Below, in pieces: positions 43,135-52,902 of a DNA stretch of 64,000 nucleotides. The stretch comes from Cerrena zonata (taxonomy: Eukaryota; Basidiomycota; Agaricomycetes; Polyporales; Cerrenaceae). The translations under genes were made by a program, and so were the position numbers. How positions within the stretch are numbered: position 1 is the first letter of the stretch; every line of letters starts with the position of its first letter. Location of the stretch: assembly GCA_038087015.1 (NCBI GenBank), contig JASBNA010000079.1, forward strand, positions 62,001-126,000. Direction: 5' to 3'. Below the pieces are notes generated by a model, which was given only the letters and a program-made list of their open reading frames with translations, was not told where the DNA came from and made no database searches.

Positions 43135-43725
43135 CTACAACCTGTTCGCCTTTCGAAGACTATCGAATGAGGTGTTGACGATGTGCCTGAACCTCAGGGA
43201 GCCAATTGGGTTCCCGTTGTACCAACGAGTGGCAATGACAAGTACATTCATTATATTGTTTGGAACTAGAACTTGTTCCAATATTCGTGACCCGGCACCC
43301 TTTTCACCATTATCTTTAAACCCCTGCTGAACATTGGAATAGCTTGTTGTGGTGATCACCGACGGCTTGTTTTTCTTTTTCCCCTTCGTTGGGGTAATTT
43401 CTTCCTGTTTCTGTTCGATCGTCCCACACCTCCAAGCTATCATATGAGGATGGGATGCCGACTTGGCAATATTCTTATGCTCACTCATAAACTGTTCTAG
43501 GATAATTGGTATTTCATCGGGATCAGTTAGTGGTGTATGTCTAGCTTGAAATCTGGACTTTCGATCAGTGATTATTTCCGATTCAAACCATTCTTTAATG
43601 ACAGGAGCCGCATAGTACCTTCGCAGCCCACCGGGTGGGATATGGAGCCGGCCAAGGGTACATCGTAGCATCATAAGCAAAAGAAGTTGGTGTATTCGAA
43701 ATTTAAACATCAGTTTATAACCCAT
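43135..43725 (-). CDS. IMPACT/UPF0029-family protein (YDL177C-like)
   Basis: The 196-residue protein contains the IMPACT N-terminal fold: SEIITDRKSRFQARHTPL (about 49-66), ASHPHMIAWRC (about 90-100), DNGEKGAGSRILEQVL (about 140-155) and VLVIATRWYNGNPIGSLRFRHI (about 160-182). It lacks the RWD domain of Yih1/IMPACT, so it resembles the small, uncharacterised S. cerevisiae YDL177C (170 residues). The extra N-terminus is hydrophobic then basic (LLLLMMLRCTLGRLHI) and may be an organelle signal. The start ATG is at 43723-43725. The short distance to MRPL38 (divergent, 323 bp) suggests a shared promoter. Molecular function is not known. Confidence 0.75.
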   Translation of the reverse strand: MGYKLMFKFRIHQLLLLMMLRCTLGRLHIPPGGLRRYYAAPVIKEWFESEIITDRKSRFQARHTPLTDPDEIPIILEQFMSEHKNIAKSASHPHMIAWRCGTIEQKQEEITPTKGKKKNKPSVITTTSYSNVQQGFKDNGEKGAGSRILEQVLVPNNIMNVLVIATRWYNGNPIGSLRFRHIVNTSFDSLRKANRL

Positions 43726-44048
43726 TCTTAAGTGCGAGTGAGTGAGTACTAATTACCTCATCTCGACCAATTTCCACCGTATTCCAACTCCCCACTAGCT
43801 TTTCGAAAGTAAGCCATATCGTACTACAAGTCTATAGCCGTAAGCACCCAACCAGGTACTCGTTCCTTATACTAGAGGTTGGTTTGTGTAAGATTTGTAC
43901 TGAGTGAAAGAATCAAAAACAAGGGAAAAATTAGCTTATTAAAAGAACCAAAGAAAAAAAAAAAAAAAAAACGAAATGAAAATTCAAAATTTTCACTAAC
44001 AAAATCAACTTTTAGACCAACTTTTCAACCAACCATAAACGAAGCAAG
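43726..44048. promoter_or_regulatory. Divergent promoter between the IMPACT-family gene and MRPL38
   Basis: A 323-bp bidirectional promoter with an A-tract at about 43952-43971 (interrupted by G) near the MRPL38 side. No clear factor site was recognised beyond AT-rich sequence. Confidence 0.45.
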
Positions 44049-44447
44049 ATGATTTACTTGAAGACCTTGTTGAATGTCATAGATAACTCCGGGGCACAGG
44101 TGGTGGAATGTATCAAGGTGTTACGTCACGGACCAAGAAACTTTGCCAAAGTAGGTGATCAAATAACGGTAGTTGTTAAACAAGCCAGACCATTAAATGC
44201 TGAGATTACCGGACAATCAGCCAATAATAGAGTGAAAAGAAAAGATATATGCCGTGCTGTTGTTGTGAGAACCAAAGCCCCATTCAGAAGACCAGACGGT
44301 AGTGTTGTTAGATTTGATGATAACGCCTGTGTATTGATTAATCAAAATGGAGATCCATTAGGTACTAGAATTTCATCAGTTATTGCTAAAGAATTAAGAG
44401 ATTTAGAATATAAGAAAGTCGTTGCTTTATCTCCAAAATCTCACTAG
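44049..44447 (+). CDS. MRPL38: Mitochondrial ribosomal protein uL14m
   Basis: The 132-residue protein is the L14 family of the large subunit: MIYLKTLLNVIDNSGAQVVECIKVL at the start, GDQITVVVKQARP (about 37-49), VKRKDICRAVVVRTK and the RRPDGSVVRFDDNACVLIN block with GTRISSVIAKELRD at the end. It matches S. cerevisiae Mrpl38 (138 residues) of the mitoribosome; the Arg/Lys content and absence of the eukaryotic-cytosolic L23 extensions separate it from Rpl23. There is no long presequence, as in the yeast protein. Confidence 0.92.
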   Translation: MIYLKTLLNVIDNSGAQVVECIKVLRHGPRNFAKVGDQITVVVKQARPLNAEITGQSANNRVKRKDICRAVVVRTKAPFRRPDGSVVRFDDNACVLINQNGDPLGTRISSVIAKELRDLEYKKVVALSPKSH

Positions 44448-44542
44448 ATTCATCAATTTTAACGTTTCACGAATAAAGCTTTAATTACAAAAATACTAGT
44501 ATTTATCACTTTTCTTGTATATATTTGAATAAAAAAACTTGA

Positions 44543-45058
44543 TTACTTAAATGCTGAGATGCCAAGGTCTATCAGCGATATTAGCTCGTTAAGATTATTA
44601 ACATTCGTAGACGTCATGGGAAGCGAATTGGCTAGTTGTTTAACCGACTCTAAAATCGACTGGAAATCTCGAGTGATTTGGGGACTCATCTTGTCAGATG
44701 CTTGGTCGAGGTCATCCCTAACCCCAACTAAGTTTTCCTGTGGTGATGATTCCACCTTCTCTTTCAATTCTTGTGGTTGATAACTTGATGGAAATACTTC
44801 GTTATTCTGTCTCGGAACCGTCCCCTCGTACTCCTCCCACATCAATTCAAGCTGACCGTGAATCTCGCGCAACAAGTCTCCAGTCTCCTTATCGCTATTC
44901 ACTATTCTATCGACTCTGGTGGACATGATGTTCATGTTGGTTCCCTTTTTATTAAGAATTTCTTTGTTCTCGTCCAACAATCGCCGAAGCTCGTCAAGCT
45001 GGTTGTCTACATCGGTACTTGCTGATCCAGCAGCATTGGTCGACGGCGGCGTCAACAT
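44543..45058 (-). CDS. Small coiled-coil protein of unknown function
   Basis: The 171-residue product is not recognised. Residues about 17-75 (DNQLDELRRLLDENKEILNKKG and DRIVNSDKETGDLLREIHGQLELMWEEY) and 90-170 form heptad-like helices; there are no cysteines, membrane segments or known motifs. Size and composition resemble small subunits of kinetochore, tether or BLOC-like complexes, but nothing identifies which. The ATG at 45056-45058 is followed by a Pro/Ser/Thr-rich leader. It shares a 230-bp divergent promoter with THS1. Its frame is intact and codon use is ordinary, so it is likely real. Confidence 0.6.
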   Translation of the reverse strand: MLTPPSTNAAGSASTDVDNQLDELRRLLDENKEILNKKGTNMNIMSTRVDRIVNSDKETGDLLREIHGQLELMWEEYEGTVPRQNNEVFPSSYQPQELKEKVESSPQENLVGVRDDLDQASDKMSPQITRDFQSILESVKQLANSLPMTSTNVNNLNELISLIDLGISAFK

Positions 45059-45288
45059 CTCGGTACTTGTCCAATCTTAGGTACTTGTCTAGGAATCTTC
45101 AGAGTTTAGTCTTAAATACTGCTTTAGTTTTGTAAATATCACGGATGAGCATCCGTACCGCAGAGCCTTTTTGACTCACGAAAAGAGTAAAAATTTTTTT
45201 TTGTTCCTTTGGCATTTTTGAAAAAAAAAACAGAAAGCTGATAAAAGTGATCTTTTGATCTTTCACAACAGTTTAACACATTGCAACA

Positions 45289-47506
45289 ATGTCTGCTGCT
45301 CCTGTCGAGAAGGTTGAGAAAAAGGTTGAGGACTTGTCCATCAAGGATGAGTCTAAACCGGAACAACAACAACAACAACAAAAGGCTAAACCATCCAGAA
45401 AAGAAAAGAAGGCCGCTGCTAATGGAGGAGGATCTAACCCATTATTATTAGATCCTCAACCTGAATATATTGATTATCGTATCAAAATGTTCGATGAGTT
45501 GAAGGCTAAATATGATGCCGAGATTGCAGCCAAAGAACGTAAACCAATTCAAATTACTTTAAAAGATGGATCTATTAAAGAAGGTACTTCTTTTGAAACT
45601 TCTCCAATGGATATTGCTAACCAAATTGGTAAATCTTTTGCTGAGAGACAAGTCATTTCCAAAGTTAATGGTGAATTATTATGGGATTTAGAAAGACCTT
45701 TAGAATCTGATGTTAAATTGGACTTTTTAGATTTCGAACATCCAGAAGGTAAAGCTGTCTTTTGGCATTCATCTGCTCACGTTTTAGGTGAAGCTACCGA
45801 ATGTCATTACGGTTGTCATTTGTCTTATGGTCCACCAACTGACGATGGTTTCTTTTATGATATGTCTATCAATAATGGTGAAACTGCTGTTTCTCAAGCT
45901 GATTTTGGTAATTTAGAAAAAGTTGCTACTAAAGCCATTAAAGAAAAACAAAGATTCGTTAGATTAGAAATGACTAAAGAAGAATTATTGAAAATGTTTC
46001 ATTATAATAAATATAAAGTTCGTTTCATTAGTGATAAAATCCCAGATGGTACCTCCACTACTGTTTATAGAAATGGTCCATTAATTGATTTATGTGTTGG
46101 TCCACATATTCCTCATACTGGTAAAATTAAAGCTTTTAAAGTTTTGAAAAATTCTTCATCTTATTTCTTAGGTGATGCTGCTAATGATTCATTACAAAGA
46201 GTTTATGGTATCTCATTCCCTGATAAAAAATTAATGGATTCTCATTTGAAATTCTTGAAAGAAGCTAGTGAAAGAGATCACAGAAAAATTGGTAAAGAAC
46301 AAGATTTATTCTATTTCCATGAAATGTCTCCAGGTTCTTGCTTCTGGTTACCTCATGGTACTAGAATCTATAATACTTTAGTTGATCTCATGAGAACTGA
46401 ATATCAACAAAGAGGTTATGATGAAGTCATTACTCCAAATATGTATAATACCAAATTGTGGGAAACTTCTGGTCATTGGGCTAATTATAGTGAAAATATG
46501 TTTTCTTTCGAAGTTGAAAAAGAACAATATGCCTTAAAACCAATGAATTGTCCAGGTCATTGTTTAATGTTCAAATCAAGAGAAAGATCTTATCGTGAAT
46601 TGCCATGGCGTGTTGCTGATTTCGGTGTTTTACATAGAAATGAATTTTCTGGTGCATTATCTGGTTTAACTAGAGTTCGTCGTTTCCAACAAGATGATGC
46701 TCATATTTTCTGTACCCAAGATCAAATTGAAGAAGAAATTGGACGTGTCTTTGATTTCTTACAAAAAATCTATGGTCTTTTCGGTTTTGAATTTAAAATG
46801 GAATTATCTACTAGACCAGAAAAATATGTCGGTGAAATTGAAACTTGGAATAACGCTGAACAAAAATTAGAAAACGCATTGAATAAATTCTTAGGTCCAG
46901 GTAAATGGGAATTGAATCCTGGTGATGGTGCTTTCTACGGTCCAAAAATTGATATTGTTATTAGTGACGCTTTAAGAAGATGGTTCCAATGTGCCACTAT
47001 TCAATTGGATTTCCAATTACCAACTCGTTTTGAATTAGAATTCAAGACTGATAATAGTAAAGAAGCTTCCATCTCTAGACCAGTCATGATTCACAGAGCT
47101 ATCTTAGGTTCAGTCGAAAGAATGACTGCTATCCTTACCTGAGCATTTCAAGGGTAAATGGCCATTCTGGTTATCACCAAGACAAATCTTGGTTGTCCCA
47201 GTTGGGGTCAAATTTTATGATTATGCTCAATCATTACAAGAAAAATTAAGTAAAACTTATGGATTCTATGCTGATGTCGATCTTTCTGGTAACACTTTAC
47301 AGAAGAAAGTTAGAAATGGTCAAATTTATAAATATAATTTCATCTTTATTGTTGGTGATCAAGAAGAACAAGAACAAAGTGTTAACGTCAGAAACAGAGA
47401 TATCCAAGAAGAACAAGGTAAGAATGCTACCGTTAAGTTCGACGAAGTTCTTAAGCAATTACTTACTTTAAGAGAAGAAAAGAGAAGCGATAACAAATTA
47501 ATTTAA
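45289..47506 (+). CDS. THS1: Threonyl-tRNA synthetase, cytosolic; one frameshift near the 3' end
   Basis: The enzyme charges tRNA-Thr. A Gln/Lys-rich N-terminal extension ([16 protein letters not shown]) precedes the TGS domain (about 75-140), the editing domain with the zinc-site [12 protein letters not shown] and [13 protein letters not shown], and the class II core with motif 2 FRHTRxx-like [34 protein letters not shown] and motif 3 ending [16 protein letters not shown]. The frame hits TGA at 47140-47142 right after [10 protein letters not shown]; the remaining codons, [19 protein letters not shown] and the anticodon-binding domain, continue one base on and stop at 47506. Skipping one base gives about 738 residues, against 734 in S. 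cerevisiae. Truncation would remove tRNA recognition from an essential enzyme, so an extra base in the sequence is likely. Confidence 0.92.
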
Positions 47507-47844
47507 GTATAATTGGCATGTTTTATGGATGTGAGTCAATTAGTTAGTAATTTAATGGGGGTTTGTTTGTATTTAATTTGTTTTTTTTTTTCTTTTTCTA
47601 TTCTTATGTTTGTTCAGTAACACATTAAGTTATTCTTAACTAATAACTCATTTATCGTACAATTTGAATATTTATATATATGTATATATATATTTTCGAA
47701 TGTATTTAATTAGTATACCGAAAAATTGTAACAGATCCGTACCCCTACCAATTTGAACAACAAAATGTTAACGTTGAACTAAAAATCTACAACCATATAA
47801 ACACCATAGCCAACTTGTATCACACCCACCAGTACACTACGAAG
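47507..47844. other. Intergenic between THS1 and SEC28
   Basis: A T-run (47578-47592) and TATATATA stretches (47670-47692) fit the THS1 terminator; the SEC28 promoter follows. No gene seen. Confidence 0.5.
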
Positions 47845-48782
47845 ATGGATGCTTTTAGCGATTCAGGTGAGCTTTACACCATTAGAAACCAATTCTATAC
47901 CAACCAACATAATAAGGTTAGAGGGTATTCTTTAGACCAGTTTTCCAGTGAAAATCAATTGAAAGTTTTAGAATATCAAATCAGATCCAGTATTGCATTA
48001 GAACAAGATGCTTCGAAATTAATTGATGAAGGAAAGTTAAATTTGCAGATAATGAACAATTGTTTCAATTATTAAGTGCTTGGAATGATTTGAAGTCATT
48101 TGGAACCGATGATTCAACATACTTTGATGATATTAAGAAAGCCGAATTTGAATTACAAGCAGTTTTAACATCTATTTACCTAGTTAGACAAGAAAAGGAT
48201 ATTGATCAAGCAATTAACTTGTTAGTTGAATATATTGATTCTAAGGGTAACTTTGACGAATTAGAGCCTTACTTGGTATTGATTCAATTATACTTATCAA
48301 AGGGAAATTTCACATCTGCTAATAAGATTTTCAATGATTTCCAAAAATTCCCAGATCACACTAGAGATAGTATCATTTACCAAGTCTTAGAAAGTTGGAT
48401 ATATTCCCTTAAAGGTGAAACTGATAATATAAATAATTCTTATTATTTTTATGATGAATTATTATCAACCGATTTTGATGATGATAATCAAGGTCATTTC
48501 AAGATTTTAAATGTTTTATTTGTTTTAACATTAAAGTTAAAGCATTATCCTGAAGCTAAAGAGTTGATTCAATCGATCAATGCATTAAATTTGAAAACAC
48601 CAAACGGTGATTTTATTGCCAATCAAATCACTTTAGATTACTTGGATAATGATGGGGCTAATGTTGATAAATTGTTAGAAGAATTGAAAACAGTTGAACC
48701 TGAACATCAATTAATTGTTGATTTGAACGAAAAAAATGATGCTTTTGATGAAATCGTTGGTAAATATAAAGTAAGTGCTTAA
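47845..48782 (+). CDS. SEC28: Coatomer epsilon subunit (epsilon-COP); one frameshift
   Basis: The product is the TPR-like epsilon subunit of COPI, which stabilises alpha-COP in Golgi-to-ER vesicle coats. The N-terminal frame from ATG 47845 (MDAFSDSGELYTIRNQFYTNQH, then QIRSSIALEQDASKLIDEGK) ends at 48075; the remaining FQLLSAWNDLKSFG... to VGKYKVSA stop at 48782 lies in the previous phase. The conserved KFADNEQLFQLL reading appears if one A is added to the short A-run near 48027-48030, so this is a one-base deletion, opposite in sign to the other breaks in this window. Full length would be about 312 residues (296 in S. cerevisiae). Confidence 0.8.
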
Positions 48783-48910
48783 ATAGTTGTAAAATATATA
48801 CAGAAACATTAGAACAATTCATTATCTATTAACTATATAAGAGCAATGGAGAAATTTTTTTTTACTTTTTTTAATTTTAATTTTTTCATTTAATCACGAA
48901 TGTTAGATGG

Positions 48911-50194
48911 TTATTCATCAATTTTGACAACTTCACCTTCTTCATTAAATTTCAAACCTTCAGCGAGTAATCTTTTTTCAATTTCTTTCAATTCATTTTC
49001 ACGTTCTAATAATTCTTTCCTTTTATTTATCAAATCTTGATGAACTCTTTCTTCGAATTTTTTCAATCTTTCTTCTTCTAATTTGATTTGTTCTTCTTTC
49101 TCAAGATAATTTGATTCGTCTTCATCATTTTTACCATCAGCACCAGTTAATCCACCATTTGCTTGTTTATCATTTATTGATTTACTATAAGTTGAAGAAT
49201 TAGCCGATTTACCTTTATCATTATTAGAATCTTTATCGTTTTCATTAATGTAATGGAATTGTTTACCAGATAAAGCTTCGGTTCTATAGTTTTCATAAAT
49301 AACATCATGAGTTAATTCTTTAAATTCATTCAAATGTGTAATTAATAAAACGTTTTTCAAAATGGTAAAGTCATTATAATCAGGTAATTCAACATTGATT
49401 GGTTTTGAATGAATTGGATTTAAGACTCTTAATTTATATAATTCCTCTTCATCATCATTAGTATTTTCTTGGTAAGTATTAGCACCAATAATTGAAAAAG
49501 GAATTAAGGAATTCAAATATTTATTATATTCAATAATTTCATCATCGATATAATCTTGTTCATATTCATACTCATTAAATTTATAATAATTAATACCATA
49601 ATTATTTAAATCTTCTAAAATCAAAGACTTATTCAATTTTAATTCTTCGGTAGTTAAACTATCAGCTTTTGCAATAACTGGAATAATATTAACTAAATTA
49701 TTTATATGTAATAAGAATTTAACATCAATTTCTGATAATCCATGACTAGTTGGATTAATTAAATATAATAAAACATGGATTCTACCATCCTTGAAACGAG
49801 GATTACGTTTAACTCTACTTTCTTCTAACAAAACTTCATCATATTGATGTCTTATGAAATCAACAATAATTTTAAAATCTTCATCACAATTAATCGAATT
49901 TGCAAAATTTGGAGTATCGATTATATTTAAACTAATCTTATGTCCTTCATTATCTTCTAATTCAACATTTTCATGTCTTAAAGTTAATTTTTTACTAAAT
50001 GGATCTTGATTAATTGTACTTGATGTTGGTACAATTGAATTTCCTCCACACAAAGTATTTATCAAAGTTGAACGTCCACTTCCACTCTCTCCAATTATCA
50101 TGGTTGAAAAATTAATAGACTTCTTCAACGTTTTACGTTTACGTAAAGCTGATGATGATGCATTATCTTGGGAATAACTATATGGATGGGACAT
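48911..50194 (-). CDS. CDC11: Septin, Cdc11/Spr28 type
   Basis: The 427-residue GTP-binding-fold protein is a septin that assembles into filaments at the bud neck or spore membrane. The start ATG is at 50192-50194 (an upstream TTG is ignored). SALRKRKTLKKSINF precedes the P-loop GESGSGRST (residues 35-43); DTPNFANS replaces the usual G3 DTPGFGD, and AKAD (G4) is kept. The septin-unique element (FRTEALSGKQFHYINE-type YENYRTEALSG) and a C-terminal coiled coil (EEQIKLEEERLKKFEERVHQDL) follow. Both ends match Cdc11, but the core is clearly diverged and has an insert KFNEYEYEQDYIDDE, so a Spr28-like paralogue is equally possible. Loss of the G3 glycine fits Cdc11-class septins with poor GTP hydrolysis. 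Confidence 0.8.
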   Translation of the reverse strand: MSHPYSYSQDNASSSALRKRKTLKKSINFSTMIIGESGSGRSTLINTLCGGNSIVPTSSTINQDPFSKKLTLRHENVELEDNEGHKISLNIIDTPNFANSINCDEDFKIIVDFIRHQYDEVLLEESRVKRNPRFKDGRIHVLLYLINPTSHGLSEIDVKFLLHINNLVNIIPVIAKADSLTTEELKLNKSLILEDLNNYGINYYKFNEYEYEQDYIDDEIIEYNKYLNSLIPFSIIGANTYQENTNDDEEELYKLRVLNPIHSKPINVELPDYNDFTILKNVLLITHLNEFKELTHDVIYENYRTEALSGKQFHYINENDKDSNNDKGKSANSSTYSKSINDKQANGGLTGADGKNDEDESNYLEKEEQIKLEEERLKKFEERVHQDLINKRKELLERENELKEIEKRLLAEGLKFNEEGEVVKIDE

Positions 50195-50507
50195 TTTAAT
50201 CAATTTTCAACGTAAAGAAAAACTTCAAATCACAATTCAGAACTTAATTTAGATTCCAATACTCACTTAAATCTCAATACGATTGTGTTTCCATTAGAAG
50301 ATAGGATAGAAACACGTCTTCTAGATTATCTTTTTTTTTTTTTTTCACTGTCGAATCAAACAAAGGTTTAAGGTAAACAAATCATTAGCTTTTGACGAAA
50401 AAACTTCAAGCGTGTCCATAACACTGGTGTACGGATGTTTTATATATAAAACTACAAAACGGGCATAAATGCAAACGTTTATTAAATAGAAACTAACGAA
50501 AATGTGA
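50195..50507. other. Intergenic between septin gene and KRE9
   Basis: Septin promoter and KRE9 3' region, with a T-run at 50331-50345 on the plus strand. No other feature was recognised. Confidence 0.5.
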
Positions 50508-51311
50508 TTATAACCATCTCTTACTCTTGGAGGCAGAACTCAAGGTGGGTTTACTGACTCTGGAGCTGGCGGCGTAGAAAGAGGTTGGATAACCGGCAGG
50601 AGAAACGGTGTTTGTTGCAGATTTTGGAGTATAAGACCAACCGGGAGTAATTGTAGTTTTACAATTTGGAGACTTACGCAAGGTAGAGTAAGGAGTGTAC
50701 GAACTAGAAGGGAATCTTCTGGACCATTTGGAATGAGTAACGGTAGTTTTAGGTTGCATTTGCATTGGGGCAAATTTAGTTCTACCAGTTTGTTTAGTGT
50801 ATGTGAGGGAAAAGGAGGCAGAATTGATTGAAGTTGCAGCTTCACCCAAGGAAATTTGTGGATCTGGGGCAGCCACTGAGGAAGTAGCTTTGATTGAAGC
50901 AGAAGGGCCTGACATACCAGATAATTTGAATGAATCAGTGTAATGAATGGAGGTACTATCTTTTTCAAAAGTAGTATAAATCTGGAAGAAATAATACCCA
51001 TTTGGTACATCAGAAGCATCGATTTTAGCAGTGTACTTATTAGAATCAAACTTCTTATCCTTAACTACAGTCTGTGGACAAGAAATATCATCTGAATCCA
51101 TATAACATAATGAAATGGTATAACCTTCGACGTTACCCAAATACAAGGTATCACCATCTTCCGAGTCATCTTTCCATTTGATTTCAACACTGGCCGATCC
51201 ACCAGAGGCCTTGTATGATTTACCACTTGAAGGTGAGGTAACATCAACGTCTGCCATAACCTGTGTTATGAGACTTATAAATGAGAACAAAAACAATACA
51301 CTTAACTGCAT
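50508..51311 (-). CDS. KRE9: Kre9/Knh1-type cell-wall beta-1,6-glucan assembly protein
   Basis: The 267-residue protein starts at the ATG at 51309-51311 with a signal peptide (MQLSVLFLFSFISLITQVMA). The mature part begins DVDVTSPSSGKSY, an Ig-like Kre9 N-terminal domain with paired cysteines (ISLCYMDSDDISCP), followed by a Ser/Thr/Ala linker (about 150-175) and the Kre9/Knh1 C-domain with YTKQTGRTKFAPMQMQP and ITPGWSYT, as in S. cerevisiae Kre9 (276 residues). Ser/Thr-rich segments should be O-mannosylated. The protein acts in the secretory path and wall, where it is required for beta-1,6-glucan. The longer frame starting at a TTG is not used. Confidence 0.92.
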   Translation of the reverse strand: MQLSVLFLFSFISLITQVMADVDVTSPSSGKSYKASGGSASVEIKWKDDSEDGDTLYLGNVEGYTISLCYMDSDDISCPQTVVKDKKFDSNKYTAKIDASDVPNGYYFFQIYTTFEKDSTSIHYTDSFKLSGMSGPSASIKATSSVAAPDPQISLGEAATSINSASFSLTYTKQTGRTKFAPMQMQPKTTVTHSKWSRRFPSSSYTPYSTLRKSPNCKTTITPGWSYTPKSATNTVSPAGYPTSFYAASSRVSKPTLSSASKSKRWL

Positions 51312-51617
51312 CGTGCTCCTCTTCTTCTTCTGAGTATGTGATAAGCGAGAGTATTCAAACAAACCGAGTGTTTGTCTGCTAAATGTATATGAAGATTATT
51401 ATCAATAAAGAAAAGGGTAGGAACTTCTAAAAATTTTATTGAGACTTTGCTATGTTTTTTTTTTCTTTCTTTTTTTGTATGGGGCAGTGTCGAGCAACAT
51501 CCGTACATTCCAGCACAACACACCCGTGCACCGGTTGTTATTGTTCCGTTTTTGCAGTCTACAGAGAATTAGTGTATAACGTATATTGAATCAATAATTA
51601 TGGGGATTTAATATTGA
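51312..51617. other. KRE9 upstream region
   Basis: About 300 bp of promoter with a T-rich stretch at 51453-51476. No further feature seen. Confidence 0.45.
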
Positions 51618-52902
51618 TTAGCAAGATTTAGTGGCTAGATTATGCAAGTAGGAGGATAGGCCGAATAGGAATGCGGTGGAGCCGAATATGAGCAAGGAGA
51701 TAGTTCTATTGGATAAATAAACGATGCAAAAGGCTAAGATGAAGAACTTAGCAGGAGTACAACCATTGATTATGGAAGTTAGGTCTTGATAAATTTTCTT
51801 TGTTAAGAACTGTGAGATGTCGTTTTGCTTTGGCACTCTTTTCGCTTTAGTAGGAGTGCTCAAGGTTGAATTTGAGTTAATTCTGGTGATTTTTTTGGTT
51901 GAAGGACAGGAAACTATTTTAGGGCTGCTGGCGATTCTTCTTATCTTGGGGGAGCAAGTTTTCGATGCAGGGGCCAAGTTGTCTAGACGAGAGTCGATTT
52001 GGTTTAGAATCAAGCTCATATGGCCAATGCTGTTATATATGTCTTCATTTGAAGGAACATCACCCACCATGGTATCGTCGTCATTTAATCTGGTCAAAGA
52101 ACAGTCGTCAAAGACGTTATTTGAGTTTTTCTCTAAATGATACTGAACCTGTTGGTCGATTTGGAACTGGATCTGTTCTTGTAATTGTTTTTGGATTTGC
52201 TGTTGTAATTTTTGATTTTGTAAAAATTGTTGTCTTTGTTGTTGAATCTTTTGTTGCTGAGTGGGAGGAATGGTTGGTAATGGCTGACTGGCCGATTTGA
52301 TCAAGCCGTTTGAATTAAAAGATTTGAATTTATAATTTTTCAAAGTAGTTTTATCCTTTAATAGTTTTTTCTTTTCCATTTCAAATTCTTTGTTTTTCTG
52401 TTTGGCGATTTCGATTTCAACTAACTTATTTCTTTCAATTTCCATTTCTCTTTGAGTTTCTTCGAGTTTCAATTCGATTTCCCGTTGTTTCTTTTGTTTT
52501 CTTTTCTGTTCGGCTTGTCGATTTCTTTCTTGTTTTTCCAATTCTTTTTCATGTTCTAATTTTTGTCTTTTCAATTCTTGTTCTTCCAATTCTTTTTCGT
52601 GTTTCAATTTTTGCTGATGTTCCAATCGTTGTCTCTTGCTGATGTTCTAATTTTTGCTGATGTTCTAATTTTTGCTGATGTTCCAATTTTTGCTGATGTT
52701 CCAATTTTTGCTGATGTTCCAACCGTTGTCTTTCCAATTGTTCTTGTTCATGTCTATCCAAGTTTGTTTCCAAAACCGCATGGATATTGGATTTAGGTGG
52801 TCTTAATGGCAGAGGGGATTTTTCAAATTCTTCTTCATTCTCACTATCGTAATCGTATAAATCGGAATTATTTAAATGATTAAACCTAGCAAGAGTATTC
52901 AT
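51618..52902 (-). CDS. Gln/Glu-rich coiled-coil protein with hydrophobic C-terminal tail; one frameshift
   Basis: I do not recognise this protein. It starts at the ATG at 52900-52902 (MNTLARFNHLNNSDLYDYDSENEEEFEKS), enters a tandem LEHQQK repeat (about 52625-52730), and loses frame there; the downstream frame LEHQQKLKHEKELEEQE... is one base on, so skipping one base near 52635 gives about 428 residues. A long highly charged coiled coil (about 90-230) and Gln-rich heptads follow, then a Ser/Thr/Lys-rich linker with SSPK sites, and two hydrophobic segments at the end (AKFFILAFCIVYL and ISLLIFGSTAFLFGLSSYL). The design suggests a membrane-anchored tether or spindle-pole-like component. The break lies inside repeats, where replication slippage or assembly error is easy. 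Confidence 0.6.
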
